Shown: positions 38,630-48,917 of the stretch, one piece after another | How positions within the stretch are numbered: the stretch's first letter is position 1 | How the letters are laid out: each line of letters starts with the position of its first letter | Assembly (NCBI RefSeq): GCF_001316265.1 | Contig: NZ_BBDN01000006.1 | Span: forward strand, 1 to 64,000 | Length of the DNA: 64,000 nt | Source of the DNA: Vulcanisaeta sp. JCM 16159 | GTDB taxonomy: Archaea > Thermoproteota > Thermoprotei > Thermoproteales > Thermocladiaceae | Direction of reading: 5' to 3' | Made by a program: the position numbers and the translations under genes | The notes under the pieces: model-generated | What the model was told of the DNA's origin: nothing | The model's database searches: none | The model's input: the letters and a program-made list of their open reading frames with translations, nothing else

Positions 38630-40085
38630 GCCCACCACCACTCCTTAGCCGCACCTTTAATTTTTGCGTATTCATAGAGAGCCCACAACGCCTTAGCAGC
38701 CCTATGTGGCGCGTGATACACCGGTATTCCGTTCTCCTCCAGGTTGCTCTCGAACTTAGCCACATATTCATTGCCACCAAAGCTGACAACAACTATTGGC
38801 TTGCCAAACCTCCTGGCCTCCACTATGTAATTACCTAGGTTTATTGACAGGCCAGGTATCTGCATCAGGGCTATTATTAAGGCCATGTCCACGTAGCTCG
38901 TTGGTAGTACCGTGTCCAGTACGAACTTGTACATGGCGTCCGTGGCGCTACCCGTCAGGTCAATGGGGTTACGGGTAACGGCGAGAGGCGGTAATTGCTT
39001 CCTCAGTATTTCCTGAAGACTCTCGGATAATTCTGGAACCTGTAGGCCACGCATGTCAAGGGCATCAACGGCCTGTATACCCATTCCACCGCTGTCTGTT
39101 AGCACCAGTACCCTGTTGCCCCTTGGCAGTGGTTGTGTTGCTAGGCTTTGGCCATATCGAAGGCGTCAGTCAGGTTATCAGCCTCTATGACATTGGCTTG
39201 TTTGAGCATTGCCCTGTACACCTCGTAATTACCGGCCAGAGCCGCCGTGTGGGACTTAACAGCGCCCGTTGCTGCCTTGGTCCTGCCTGCCTTGTAAACA
39301 ACTATTGGCTTAACACTGGTTACCTCCTTCATAACCTCGAGCGTTCTTTTTCCTTCTCCTGGGTATTTCAATCCCTCCATGTACATCACAATGACCTTAA
39401 CCCTATTATCTCTGGCAAAGTATTCAAGAAGCTCGGCTTCACTGATGTCGAGCTTATTCCCGTAGTTCACGGCCAATCCAACACCGATGTTCCTCCTAGC
39501 AGCCCAATCAAGTATTGCGCCAGCCACCGCGCCGCTTTGGCTAATTAATGCCACAGGACCTGGCCTTGGCCTACCCATCCTATCCTCGGGGAGAAAGAAC
39601 GTATCCAGGCCGTTAAATGCATTATAAACACCAATGCAGTTCGGCCCAAGAACTCTAATGCGATTTTGAACAACTCTCCTCAATTCCTCCTCAAGTCTCG
39701 CACCCTCCTCACCAACCTCACTAAAGCCGCCACTAATGATAATCACGACCTTAACACCCTTCTTCACGCACTCCTCCGTAACCTTAGGCACGGCGGGCGC
39801 CGGTACGGCTATGACTGCCAGATCAATATTATCCTGAATGTCCAGTATTGACTTATAGTACTTAATACCATTAACCTCATCATACTTGGGATTGACCAGG
39901 TAAACCTTACCCTTAAACTTAGTGAGGAGGTTCTTTGTAATGACACCGCCAACACTATTCTCCCTAGGTGTGGCTCCGATTATGGCAACTGACCTTGGAT
40001 TAAATAATAAATCAAGCGGTGAGAAGGTCGTTGACGCCTCAGAGACGACCTTAACCTCCTGCGGCTGCGTCTCTTGTTCTTCCAT
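38626..40085 (-). CDS. ADP-forming acyl-CoA synthetase, alpha subunit (one frameshift)
   Basis: CoA-binding domain with FNPRSVAIIGATPRENSVGG and VLGPNCIGVYN; succinyl-CoA ligase-like domains with PVALISQSGAVAGAILDWAA and the phospho-His region VKSHTAALAGNYEVYRAM. The frame breaks near 39135 (MAKA into the LVLTDSGGMGIQAVDALDM frame). About 485 residues. The ATG at 40085 (MEEQETQ) is one of two nearby. The beta gene follows with a four-base overlap. A promoter region of about 190 bases is shared with the divergent aminotransferase. Confidence 0.92.
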
Positions 40086-40255
40086 AAGAATCAACGTCCC
40101 TTTAACCTTGGTTCTTAAAAACCTTTCTAAATGAATAAATAATCTATTTATTTTTATAGATTATGAACGTATTGAAAAAAATATTCAAAAAAGTTTGAAA
40201 AATCTATGGTAAAAATATTATATTCTTTATGCCAGAAAAATAATTAATAGATTAA

Positions 40256-40264
40256 GCTTAAAAG
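40256..40264 (+). promoter_or_regulatory. TATA element for the class III aminotransferase
   Basis: AGCTTAAAA lies about 27 bases before the ATG at 40287. Confidence 0.5.
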
Positions 40265-40286
40265 GAACGAATTCTTAATTAACTTA

Positions 40287-41605
40287 ATGGGAAAGACCGA
40301 GGAAATCCTTAAGGAAATAGATGAGTACCTAATGACGAACCTGTACCCAACTCATAGGATTGTTGTTAGGGAGGCCCGTGACATCTATGTCTATGATGTC
40401 GATGGGAATACTTACCTGGACTTCATGACCGTCGTAACCACGGCATTACTCGGCCATAACCCACCGGGGCTCACTGACGCCATTACTGAAACAGCTAAGC
40501 GACTAATTGCTGGTAACGGCTATAATTGGTACACCGAGGAATTACTGAATGCTGCAAAAGCCGTGTTGAGCCTATTTCCTGATAAGAGTATGTACAACAA
40601 GGTTCACTTCAAGTTAAGTGGTTCCGAGGGGATTGAGCTGGCATTGAAGATTGCGAAGAGGTTTACGAAGAATACTTATGTGATGTACCTAATGGGTGGT
40701 TACCACGGTAGGACATACCTAACCGGCTCATACCATGGAATGAGGAGGAAGGAGTATGGACCATTACCACCAGGCACCTTGATAGCCCCATTCCCATACC
40801 CATACAGGTGCCCATTTGGTGACATGCCACCTGAGGAGTGCGGTAAGGCAGCTGTTGAGACCATCGAGTATTACATTAATTACGTGGCCATTAAGGACGT
40901 ATGCTGCCTAATCACTGAGCCAATACAGGGCGTTGGCGGCATAGTAGTGCCACCGAAGGACTTCTTTGAGAGGCTAAAGAAGGTCCTTGATACCTACGGG
41001 ATATTGCTGGTATTTGATGAGGTCCAGACAGGCATGGGCAGGACAGGCACCACCTGGGCCTTCGAGCAATTCAATGTTAGGCCTGACATCGTTGTTGCGG
41101 CTAAGGGCATGACCGGCGGATTACCGGCATCGGCTGTCGTGACTAGGAAGGAGATTGCCTCAGCAATGCAATTGAATGATGAGCACTCGACCTTTGGAGC
41201 CTCAGCGTTGATCATGGCTGCCGTTAAGGCAACCGTTGACTACTACAACATGCATAAGGAGGAGCTGTTAAGCAATGCCAAGAGGATGGGTGAGTACGCA
41301 ATGAAGAGGTTAATGGAGCTCTACGACAAGCACCCACTCATCGGTGAGGTTAGGGGGCTAGGCTCATGATTGGTATTGAACTCGTTAAGAACAGGAAGAC
41401 CAAGGAGCCGGCGACCAAGGAGACTAGCGACATATGCCTTAACAGGGCGTTGAAGAGGGGTGTCCTCTTCGTGACCAGTGGTTGGAATGGCAATGTTATT
41501 AGGTTTGCACCGCCATTAACCGTTAAGCAGGAACACATTGATAAGGCCATAGACGTACTTGACAAGTCACTTGGTGAGGTTGAGAGGGAGGAGAATATTA
41601 AGTAA
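40287..41605 (+). CDS. Class III aminotransferase (one frameshift)
   Basis: Fold-type I PLP enzyme: YDVDGNTYLDFMTVVTTALL, SGSEGIELALKIAKRFT, YHGRTYLTGSYHG, LVFDEVQTGMGRTG and the PLP lysine in VAAKGMTGGLPASAVV. A one-base loss near 41365 separates RGLG from LMIGIELVKNRK. About 440 residues. The family includes 4-aminobutyrate, acetylornithine and other omega-amino-acid transaminases; the exact substrate is open. Divergent from the acyl-CoA synthetase genes, so it may feed amino-acid-derived acyl-CoA fermentation. Confidence 0.87.
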
Positions 41606-41642
41606 TTTGGGTTATTTTACCTACGTAAAAAATTTGTTGCTT

Positions 41643-42068
41643 TTAATTCTCGTTAAGAACCCTCCTTATCTTATCAGCAATTATTTTTTTTAGGCACTGC
41701 ACCAACCACGAAATCCGCGGGCTCACCATCCTTAAATATTATCACGGTCGGTAGGCTCATTACGTCGTACTTAGCCGCAACGTCAGGCCACTCCTGAGTA
41801 TTCAACCTACCAAAACCAACGCAAGGCATTTCCTTAGCCAACGCCTTTAGGATTGGCTCAAGTAGGAAACACGGTGCACACCAGGCGCCCAGAAATCCAC
41901 AACCACAACCTTCCTACTCCTTACGAAATCGTCAAAATTATCAGCACTCAACTCAACAGGCTCATTACCCACGGCCTTAGCCAACTCCCTAGCCTTCCTC
42001 TCCAACAACTTGCTCAATTCCTCATCCTCCTTATCACCCATGTTACTATTCATATTATTTACCGCCAT
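41643..42068 (-). CDS. Thioredoxin (two frameshifts)
   Basis: VVVVDFWAP then, one base over, WCAPCFLLEPILKALAKEMP gives the WCxPC active site. It continues YDVMSLPTVIIFKDGEPADF with the cis-Pro. In the run of eight T on the plus strand (A8 in the gene) removing one base extends the end to PKKIIADKIRRVLNEN. About 140 residues, with a charged 45-residue N-terminal extension. It reduces protein disulfides in the cytoplasm. Two indels in one short conserved gene illustrate the error pattern. Confidence 0.9.
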
Positions 42069-42244
42069 ACCTAAGGCGGGGAACTGCCAATTTAAAGCGT
42101 TTACTCAGTCAATAATTAGACAGGAAATACAGCAATGAGAAGACGCCGCATCCCACTTAAATCATAGGAAGTCTCCTAACACAATGCTGGTAAACAATCA
42201 GGGCAAAAAAACTTAAATTCTCAACAAAGCCAATCATTTACGTA

Positions 42245-42318
42245 GCCCCGGTGGTATAGCCCGGTCTAGTATGGCGGCCTGTCGAGCCGCAGACCCGGGT
42301 TCAAATCCCGCCGGGGCG
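42245..42318 (+). tRNA. tRNA-Asp (GTC)
   Basis: Acceptor GCCCCGG/CCGGGGC, anticodon arm GCGGC-CTGTCGA-GCCGC with anticodon GTC, and T loop TTCAAAT identify tRNA-Asp, with discriminator G as expected. The T stem has only CGGG/CCCG: one G seems missing after TCCCG compared with the usual five-pair stem. Given the indel rate in this window, that is probably a sequence error. CCA is not encoded. The PaREP2 island begins just downstream. Confidence 0.88.
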
Positions 42319-42377
42319 CCTCGAAGATTGATAATAATTGTACTTTGTTTAGGCCCGTGGGCTTTGGGCGGGGCAGT

Positions 42378-42625
42378 TCAACCTCGCCATAGCTTGGCTA
42401 TCGCCTTTGCCCTCCTCTCCTTGCCATTGTCGATTGCTTCCTCGTACATCCTTCTTAACACCCCGCAGACCTTCTTCGTGAGTTCTTGGTCTTTCTTAAC
42501 TTCACTCATGCCCATGTAGACATCGAATCCGCCTTTCAACGGCTCATCCCAGCGTCGTAGCCGACCCTCTTCAGCGCTTCTTGAATCGCCACCGCATCCT
42601 CAAGCCCCTTACGCCAGGTCCTGAG
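42378..42625 (-). pseudogene. Broken small gene accompanying PaREP2b (family seen twice)
   Basis: Minus-strand frames read WRKGLEDAVAIQEALKRVGY and, after a shift near 42545, FDVYMGMSEVKKDQELTKKV then CGVLRRMYEEAIDNGKERRA and KAIAKLWRG before TGA. A matching but more decayed copy lies at 50440-50700. Both are followed by a similar CCCGTGGG..TGGGC sequence. The family name is unknown to me; it may be a PaREP-type small protein. Confidence 0.5.
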
Positions 42626-42626
42626 C

Positions 42627-43841
42627 TCAACAGAGCCGGCTATTATTCACATTAACATTCATCCAAACACCATCAACAACCTCGATTGATGAATGGCCCA
42701 ATGGCTTGGGCTCCATGCTTGCCAGCTCGATTAACTGCCTAAGCTTATCCGCGTCCGGCAATTGGGCTAAGTCCTCAACTAATGTCTCAATCATCGGGTC
42801 ACTGAGCATCTTCCTGGCTAGCTCAATTGCCTTTGAGGTCCAAACCACATAAACTACGGTATACCCATTATCGTTATCCATCCTAAATCCCATGCTCTCC
42901 AGTTTCTCGATTATACCATTCCACAAACCGAGCTTTGAATGACCCATGGTGAGCCTGACCATTTTCTCCTCAACATCCGCATCGCCATCGCTGAGTACTA
43001 CGTATAGTATAAACGTTGGGAACTCCTCATCGCCGAGCCTGCTCGCTTCCTCGGCGACTTCAGCCTTGTCCTTGAACACATCCCTGTGATCAACAGCCAT
43101 TAATTGCCACACGACACTTATATCACCATCATTGAGAGTCAAGCCACTTATATACATGCTATTCTTCCCTGGCCAAGCCAGCAGCCACGCAGAGACCTGC
43201 CAGAGCTGGTTAGTGCCCATCTCTGGGTAACCATCCTCATCAATCGAGCCATCCGTCAGTAGTAAGCCGCACTGCATTGCCCTAAGCTTACCATCGCCAA
43301 AGAGTTTAGGCACAACAACATAGTCACCACCAAGGCCAGTAAACGATATACTTATTGTTACGCCTTCCGACCTAGCGACTCTTTCAATCTCTATCGCCAA
43401 GTGATTCGTGTACAGATGCGCCGTGAAGCTCTCGTCCTTATTGAGCGGTTCTCCCGTAATTATTACCCTCGCCTTGCTACTCCTTAACCTCTCAACCAAC
43501 TCCTCAAGTTCTAGCTTGTAGGTGCTTAGCCACTTCTCTCTGGCTTGGCTTAGGAGCCCAAGCATCTTCCTGCCTATGTCGAGCATCGCCCTCCTCAGGT
43601 TGGTTACATCCTCGTCGTTGCCCTCCCCAATCTTTGCCTCAATCTTTGGCAGCCAATCGCTTAGCGCCCTTATTGGCTCATCAAACGGAGTCGCCGAATC
43701 ACTAAGCAATACACTCTTATGCCTCTCTACTCGACTAAGGAACTCGTTGATTAGTCTCATGGTTTCCTTAATGACTCTTGGATCATCAACGGATTCGCCG
43801 CACTCGAGTCGGTTAGAGCCATTGACTTCAACGCCCCCCAC
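42627..43841 (-). CDS. PaREP2b-family protein, intact copy (404 aa)
   Basis: The only unbroken copy of this family here. It has a helical N-terminal half (residues 1-150), then CGLLLTDGSIDEDGYPEMGT, LWQVSAWLLAWPGKNSMYIS, a second DG motif in YVVLSDGDADV near residue 290 and a C-terminal helical region. The two DG motifs spaced about 90 residues apart, each followed by a helix pattern, resemble LAGLIDADG endonuclease halves. Flanked by tRNA-Asp and a small-gene remnant on one side and a PaREP2a remnant and tRNA-Phe fragment on the other. Activity unknown. Confidence 0.75.
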   Translation of the reverse strand: MGGVEVNGSNRLECGESVDDPRVIKETMRLINEFLSRVERHKSVLLSDSATPFDEPIRALSDWLPKIEAKIGEGNDEDVTNLRRAMLDIGRKMLGLLSQAREKWLSTYKLELEELVERLRSSKARVIITGEPLNKDESFTAHLYTNHLAIEIERVARSEGVTISISFTGLGGDYVVVPKLFGDGKLRAMQCGLLLTDGSIDEDGYPEMGTNQLWQVSAWLLAWPGKNSMYISGLTLNDGDISVVWQLMAVDHRDVFKDKAEVAEEASRLGDEEFPTFILYVVLSDGDADVEEKMVRLTMGHSKLGLWNGIIEKLESMGFRMDNDNGYTVVYVVWTSKAIELARKMLSDPMIETLVEDLAQLPDADKLRQLIELASMEPKPLGHSSIEVVDGVWMNVNVNNSRLC

Positions 43842-43904
43842 AAATCCCTAGAGCCATGAATCATCCACCATAGGACTAATCCTCAACGGGGCTAATAAGC
43901 CACT

Positions 43905-44041
43905 GCCGAATCGGTGCTGAGCCGGTTTAAGCACTTGATTGAAAGGTGATCGATAGGTCAATGCAGTTCGTGTACATCGTGGAGAGAGCCCCAAGCAAGG
44001 CAATGAGGCACATGGTCGAGCCGTTGATGGTCGGCGATTGA
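43905..44041 (+). pseudogene. PaREP2a-like remnant, second copy
   Basis: Short pieces (SVLSRFKHLIER; SKAMRHM..EPLMVGD, stop TGA near 44041) match in order the remnant at 922-1239. Most of the middle is deleted. It is divergent from the intact PaREP2b gene, the same arrangement as at the left end of the window. Confidence 0.45.
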
Positions 44042-44104
44042 GCCGAAGCCTCGCCACCCAGCCCATTAGGTTTATCACACGTTTTCCATATACCACGAAA
44101 CAGC

Positions 44105-44173
44105 AGATTCAGCTGGAAGAGCGACCGGCTGAAGACCGATAGGTCCCGGGTCCAAAATCCCGGCCGGGCTCCA
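44105..44173 (+). pseudogene. Degenerate tRNA-Phe-like sequence
   Basis: A tRNA-like 3' half is clear: CCGG-CTGAAGA-CCGA anticodon arm with anticodon GAA (Phe), then GGTCCCGGG-TCCAAAAT-CCCGG and CCGGGCTCCA. The 5' acceptor strand that should pair with CCGGGCT is absent, the D stem does not pair (ATTC/GAGC) and the T loop has eight bases. It reads as a tRNA fragment such as an integration scar at the edge of the PaREP2 island. Confidence 0.6.
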
Positions 44174-44287
44174 CGCAGGTTATTGATGATTATGTTTTTG
44201 TTTGTTGGGATTATGTTTTGGGCCCGCGGACCTTGGATAAGAATGGTTTAGTTTTCTTCTTTAGGCGTGATTATTGGTGGAAATTGT

Positions 44288-44625
44288 ATGGTAAGGATTG
44301 CAATAGCTACGGATAATGAGAAGTCAATAGGTGATGAACACTTTACTCATGCTAAAATACATGATATACGAACTTAATGAGGATGCCGGAGACTCCGAAA
44401 CTCGTGGAGAATAGGGATAATTCCCTCGGTAATGTTCCAGATACTACTGATGATTTGGTCACGATTCACGAAGCAATAATGGAAAGGGAGATTCCAATGC
44501 TTGGCTTTGTTTTTAATAAGAACTCATTATTAACATACCTCAAAGCAGAAACCCACGGTCTATTTACACAGCATGTCTTAACCACTCACAGTTTGAGCAC
44601 CTTAATTGTCAGACACGTTGTTTAG
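44288..44625 (+). CDS. NifX/NafY-like (dinitrogenase cofactor-binding fold) protein (frameshifted)
   Basis: Frames join as MVRIAIATDNEKSIGDEHFT-HA, then KYMIYELNEDAGDSE, then KLVENRDNSLGNVPDTTDDL and so on. The order D-x-HFTHA, yEL and VENR fits the NifX/NifB-C-terminal fold common in archaea, whose stand-alone members have unclear roles, perhaps in metal-cluster handling. At least two shifts within 110 codons. Low certainty on the family. Confidence 0.5.
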
Positions 44626-44746
44626 TATAAAAAGCATTAATTCATTATCTTAATCTTACTCAATATTTATAAAGGCACAGCCACTGACTACCTTGTTTAG
44701 TTTTTGGCATAACATTTTTATTAATGATCAATAACTTGGTGATTAT

Positions 44747-45531
44747 ATGGCTGGCGCATCAATATCGGAGGCGGGCATAACCCGTGCAATAATGAGGAGT
44801 GCCCTGAAAATACTTGATGAGTACTCGAGTGTTGATGTGGCTATTGTCGGTGCCGGTCCCTCGGGCATGACCGCGGCTTATTACCTAGCTAAGGCGGGCT
44901 TAAAGACCATGGTGCTTGAGAGGAGGTTTTCCTTTGGTGGTGGTATTGGCGGTGCCGCAAGCCACTTACCGAGCATAGTCGTTGAGACGCCGGCCTCTGA
45001 GATTCTTAGTAAGGATTTCGGCGTTAGGCTTCAGGACGTGGGTGATGGATTATTCGTCATTGACCCTGCCGAAATGATGGCGAAACTCGCGACTAAGGCC
45101 ATCGATGCAGGCGCTAAGTTTTTGCTTGGAATTAATGTTGAGGATGTCATAATTAGGGATAATCCCCCAAGAATAGCGGGTCTCGCCGTTTACTGGTCAT
45201 CAATACAAATGGCTAACATACACACAGACCCATTCTTCATAGAGGCTAGGGCCGTAGTCGACGCCACAGGGCATGATGCGGAGGTCGTGGCGGTGGCCGC
45301 GAGGAAGAACCCAGACCTTGGCTTAAAGGTGCCCGGTGAGAAGTCGGCGTATGCCTCGGTCGCCGAGGACTTGGTTGTTAAGTATACGGGTAGGGTTATG
45401 GAGGGTCTTTACGTGACTGGCATGGCAGTCGCAGCCGTGTATGGGCTGCCGAGGATGGGCCTATATTCGGCTCAATGATAATGAGTGGTAAGAGGGTAGC
45501 TGAGTTAATAATTAGCGATTTGAAGCGATGA
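44747..45531 (+). CDS. thi4: Thiamine thiazole synthase Thi4 (one frameshift)
   Basis: FAD/NAD-type Rossmann motif VAIVGAGPSGMTAAYYLAKA at about residue 30, LERRFSFGGGIGGAASHLPS, and the substrate region AVYWSSIQMANIHTDPFFIE followed by VVDATGHDAEV. The active-site position that is Cys in yeast Thi4 is His here (ANIHTDP), as in methanogen enzymes that take sulfur from sulfide and act catalytically. The C-terminus continues one base over as MGPIFGSMIMSGKRVAELII. About 260 residues. It makes the thiazole precursor used by ThiDN at 19633. Confidence 0.93.
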
Positions 45532-45582
45532 TGAGTACGTGGGTTGGGTTTAAAAGCTATTAAAGGGTCATACCTGCTTAAT

Positions 45583-46473
45583 ATGGCGTATACGCTGGTC
45601 ATAAATTACGTATTGGCATTCCTGCTATCGTTCCTAGTCTCTGGGAATAACCTATCAGCTAACGCAGGGGCTGCCGTTGGGTCCAGGTCTATTGATTATA
45701 AGTATGCCATAGCAATTGCATTGCTCGGTTATGTACTTGGCCTATGGTTGCAGGGTACCTACATGAAGGCTAATGTGGTGAGTGGCGATGTCGCATGGTG
45801 GCCATGGCCGTTACCATAGTGATATTCATAATTGGCGAGAGCATGAGAGTTCCAATGTCGTTAACAGGCTCACTATATGCGAGCCTTGTTGGTGCTTCAC
45901 TGGCTGTAGGTCATATTATGGGAAATGCCGCCTTTGTGCTTGGTTACTGGTTATCTTTACCTATAATAGTGATGCTTTTTTTCATACCTCCTTTATAAAT
46001 CCCTGAGCGTGTTCTCAAGGATATCATTTAAATATGCCGGGATTTATCGCGCACTATCGATAATCACCGTATTCTTACTGTCATTCTCCTTTGGTGCGAA
46101 TAACCTTGGATTAATATGGGCGTTACTAAGCTTTAGTTATAAGGGTATGCTTCTAGTCATTGCTGGCTCAATACTGGGTGTACTATTGATCGGCTGGAGA
46201 ACCCTGTATAGGCTTAGCTCTGGCTTATTTACGATAGGCTCACTGACCAGCTTCACAGTACAGTTATTCTCATTCATTGCCATGGAAATAGGGACACTAT
46301 TCTCTGTACCGATGCCCGTCACTATAACCACGTCTTTCGGCCTAGTGGGTGTTGGTGCGGCGCATAGATTTAGGATAATAAACCTTAGATACTTCAATGA
46401 GTTAATACTTGGGTTCATAGTATCAATAATCATCGGCCTTGCACTTAGCTATATATTAATCAGGGTTATTTAG
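45583..46473 (+). CDS. PiT-family phosphate permease (two frameshifts)
   Basis: The two PiT repeats are visible: SFLVSGNNLSANAGAAVGSR in the first half and FSFGANNLGLIWALLS in the second, standing for the GxNDxAN signature. Note N in place of the signature Asp in both repeats. Frames shift near 45795 and 46000. About 295 residues, about ten helices. It would take up inorganic phosphate coupled to Na+ or H+. The stop overlaps the convergent G1P dehydrogenase gene by four bases. Confidence 0.75.
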
Positions 46474-47542
46474 GCAATACCCGTAATTTCAACAAGATTT
46501 TCAGCAGCCTTACGCGTTAAGCCCGCCCCCAATATGGTAAATCTATCAGCCTTATGTTATGGGCCATTGTTAATGCTTCTATTACTATCTCCTTATCGAG
46601 ACCGAGTTCCTTGGCTGTGACCGGTATGTTCAAGCCCTGTAGGAATGACTTTATCCTCCTCCACCTCATGCCATGTAAGTAAGCCATCATTATCGCGCCA
46701 AGCGCCACCTGCTCACCATGCAGCGCAGGCCTAAATCCCTTCTCCCTTGCCAGTATATCTATTGCATGACTAAATAAATGCTCAGAGCCGCTGCATGGTC
46801 TCGAACTACCTGCGATTGCCATGCAACCCCACAACCAAGTAACGCCTTCACCACTATTCTAATGCTCTCCTCATTATGAATCTTCAACCTATCTCTATTC
46901 CTAAGGACTATTAATGCGCTATCCCTGGCAAGCCGCCGCGTACTCACTGAACTCCTCACCCTTAACCCTGACCGCCAATTCCCAGTCCTTAACGGCTATT
47001 AACTTACCAACCAACTCACCAATGCCGGCCAGTAAGTACCTCCTTGGTGCTTCGAGTATTATCGAAGTGTCGGCAATGATGGCTATGGGGGATCTCTGGA
47101 CCTTACCGACTCCATACCTATTAAGGTCTAATTGAAGTATGTGGGAAACGTAGGGGCTCGCTATTCCATCATGAGACGCTATCGTTGGTATGGATAGGTA
47201 TGGAATATTCATTATGTGGGCCATGGCCTTACCAAAGTCAATTATTCTACCACCGCCCAGGGCTATTATATAGTCGGTAATATGAACATACTTATTTGAC
47301 AATTCAATTATCCTTTCAGGACTTACCTCATTAACCTCCTCAATATCGCATATCCTGCACTCAATCTTATCGATGAGGTGCTTACCGAAGTGAGGACCAA
47401 TGAGGATTAAACCCCTTAATCCATTAAGCCCCAACTTACTTAATATCTCGGGTACCTTACTAATGGCACTAGGTCCGAATACCACAATCCGAGGAATCTC
47501 ATACATCTCCAGCGATTTACGCTGTGGTGATGCCATTACCAA
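46470..47542 (-). CDS. egsA: Glycerol-1-phosphate dehydrogenase (frameshifted)
   Basis: NAD(P)-binding [57 protein letters not shown] and the metal-ligand region [16 protein letters not shown] then [18 protein letters not shown] are all present. Breaks near 46925, 46820 and 46555; the true end reads [20 protein letters not shown]. About 350 residues. It makes sn-glycerol-1-phosphate, the backbone of archaeal lipids, an essential step, so the breaks are likely errors. Confidence 0.93.
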
Positions 47543-47626
47543 TTAAGGCAGGCATATTGGTAATTTAAACTATTTCTTTACCCTTATATTAACGAAATTA
47601 ATTTAATCTATGGAACCTAAGGTCAA

Positions 47627-48150
47627 TTACTTACTAAGTGCCTTGGTAAGCAAATCTACAGTCACCCTTTTCATGGTAACTACATTACCGTCAATTACGA
47701 AATCCCCATTAACAAACTCAACACCATTGCCCTTAAGGACGCTTATTAGGTCCGTAGTTGGGTAAACAGTTGCCCTTTTACCCTTCAATAGACCAAGTTT
47801 AGCCGCGTAAGCTGGCGTTGCCAGGGGTAATATCGTCTTCTTACCAGTGCTTATTGATTGAACAAGTAACTTCTCAAAGGCCTCTTTATTCACTATTGGC
47901 TTGGTCTTACCGGGCATTTCCTTACCAGTAACGGCGTAGTACGCCCAGTAACCACCTATGAAGCAGTAATGTCGTAGCCATCAAGGACACCCTCACCCAA
48001 CCTATCTGTTAAGTCTACGTCAAAGTTAATACTTACAGCCTTACTTACCAGTCCCGTACTAACCTCCATACCCAACTGCCTAAGCGCCTGTACCGTCATT
48101 GAGTACTCTCCTTTGTATGATGCATCAGCAACAATAATTAACGCCTTCAT
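47627..48150 (-). CDS. DJ-1/PfpI-like protein (one frameshift)
   Basis: MKALIIVADASYKGEYSMTV at the start and DGYDIT then, one base over, FIGGYWAYYAVTGKEM, KTILPLATPAYAAKLGLLKG, KRATVYPTTDLISVLKGNGV and VVTMKRVTVDLLTKAL follow the DJ-1/PfpI order. The usual nucleophile-elbow Cys is replaced by Thr/Ala-like residues (PLATPAYA), so classic protease or glyoxalase activity is doubtful. About 173 residues. Downstream of AdkA on the same strand. Confidence 0.65.
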
Positions 48151-48206
48151 ACAACCCTTCGAAGAATTCCATATTATTTTAAGCATTTCGCGCCTTGATA
48201 ATGAAA

Positions 48207-48812
48207 CTACTTATTATTACCTGCACCCCTGCTTTTCATTATTAAATCAACGATAAATTTAGCAGCGATTTCAGCATGCTCAAAGGGCCTTGACTGAGGT
48301 TTCCTTCTGAAGTCTAGGATGTATACCGAGCACTCTCCGGCATTGGCAGCCGCGAATGCGTAATACCTATTGGCCAATTGATGCATTTCAATCTCCTCAG
48401 GAGAATCAGGCTCCCTATCCCTGAGCCCCACGTCCTTAGCCCTCCTCTCGAGTATATCCTTTGGGTCGAACTCCATGAGCACAATTGCATCTGGCCTAAG
48501 CTTTACCATTATCCTGTCAGGAAGGCCTGGATAAAACCCACCCTGAACCCTAATGCTGGCATGGGTATCTATAATAACGTCACCAGGCAATTTAGCAATC
48601 TCTTCAGCAGCAAGTTCCTGGACCTTCCTGTATTCCTCCACAGGCAACTTCCTTCTCATCTCATCCCTATTTGTAATCCCGTATTGTCTCTTGGCGATTT
48701 CGAGCATGTAATCGCCATAATTAACGACAGTTACGTCAGGGAGAAGCTCCTTAACGAATTTCAGCGTTGTTGACTTACCACTGCCCGGCACAGCGACAAG
48801 TACGATCTTCAC
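48207..48812 (-). CDS. adkA: Archaeal adenylate kinase
   Basis: P-loop AVPGSGKSTTLKFV at residues 7-20, VNYGDYMLEIAKRQYG, DTHASIRVQGGFYPGLP and RAKDVGLRDREPDSPEEIEM match the AdkA family (about 190-200 residues, trimeric in Sulfolobus). It equilibrates AMP, ADP and ATP. Complete and unbroken, ATG start. Followed by the DJ-1-like gene with about 55 bases between. Confidence 0.94.
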   Translation of the reverse strand: MKIVLVAVPGSGKSTTLKFVKELLPDVTVVNYGDYMLEIAKRQYGITNRDEMRRKLPVEEYRKVQELAAEEIAKLPGDVIIDTHASIRVQGGFYPGLPDRIMVKLRPDAIVLMEFDPKDILERRAKDVGLRDREPDSPEEIEMHQLANRYYAFAAANAGECSVYILDFRRKPQSRPFEHAEIAAKFIVDLIMKSRGAGNNK

Positions 48813-48888
48813 GTGATAAAGCTAAATCTTCATTAATTTTAAATTTTATTACACGGCTACCTAAATCACCATTTGCCATAGAATCTTA

Positions 48889-48898
48889 CTTTTAAATA
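48889..48898 (+). promoter_or_regulatory. TATA element for the glycosyltransferase gene
   Basis: ACTTTTAAAT is about 25 bases before the GTG at 48918. Confidence 0.5.
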
Positions 48899-48917
48899 AG
48901 TACATAGATGCGTTCCT

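Noticed and set aside
44105-44173. Functional tRNA-Phe
   Set aside because: The 5' acceptor strand is absent, the D stem does not pair and the T loop has eight bases; one indel error cannot repair all three.
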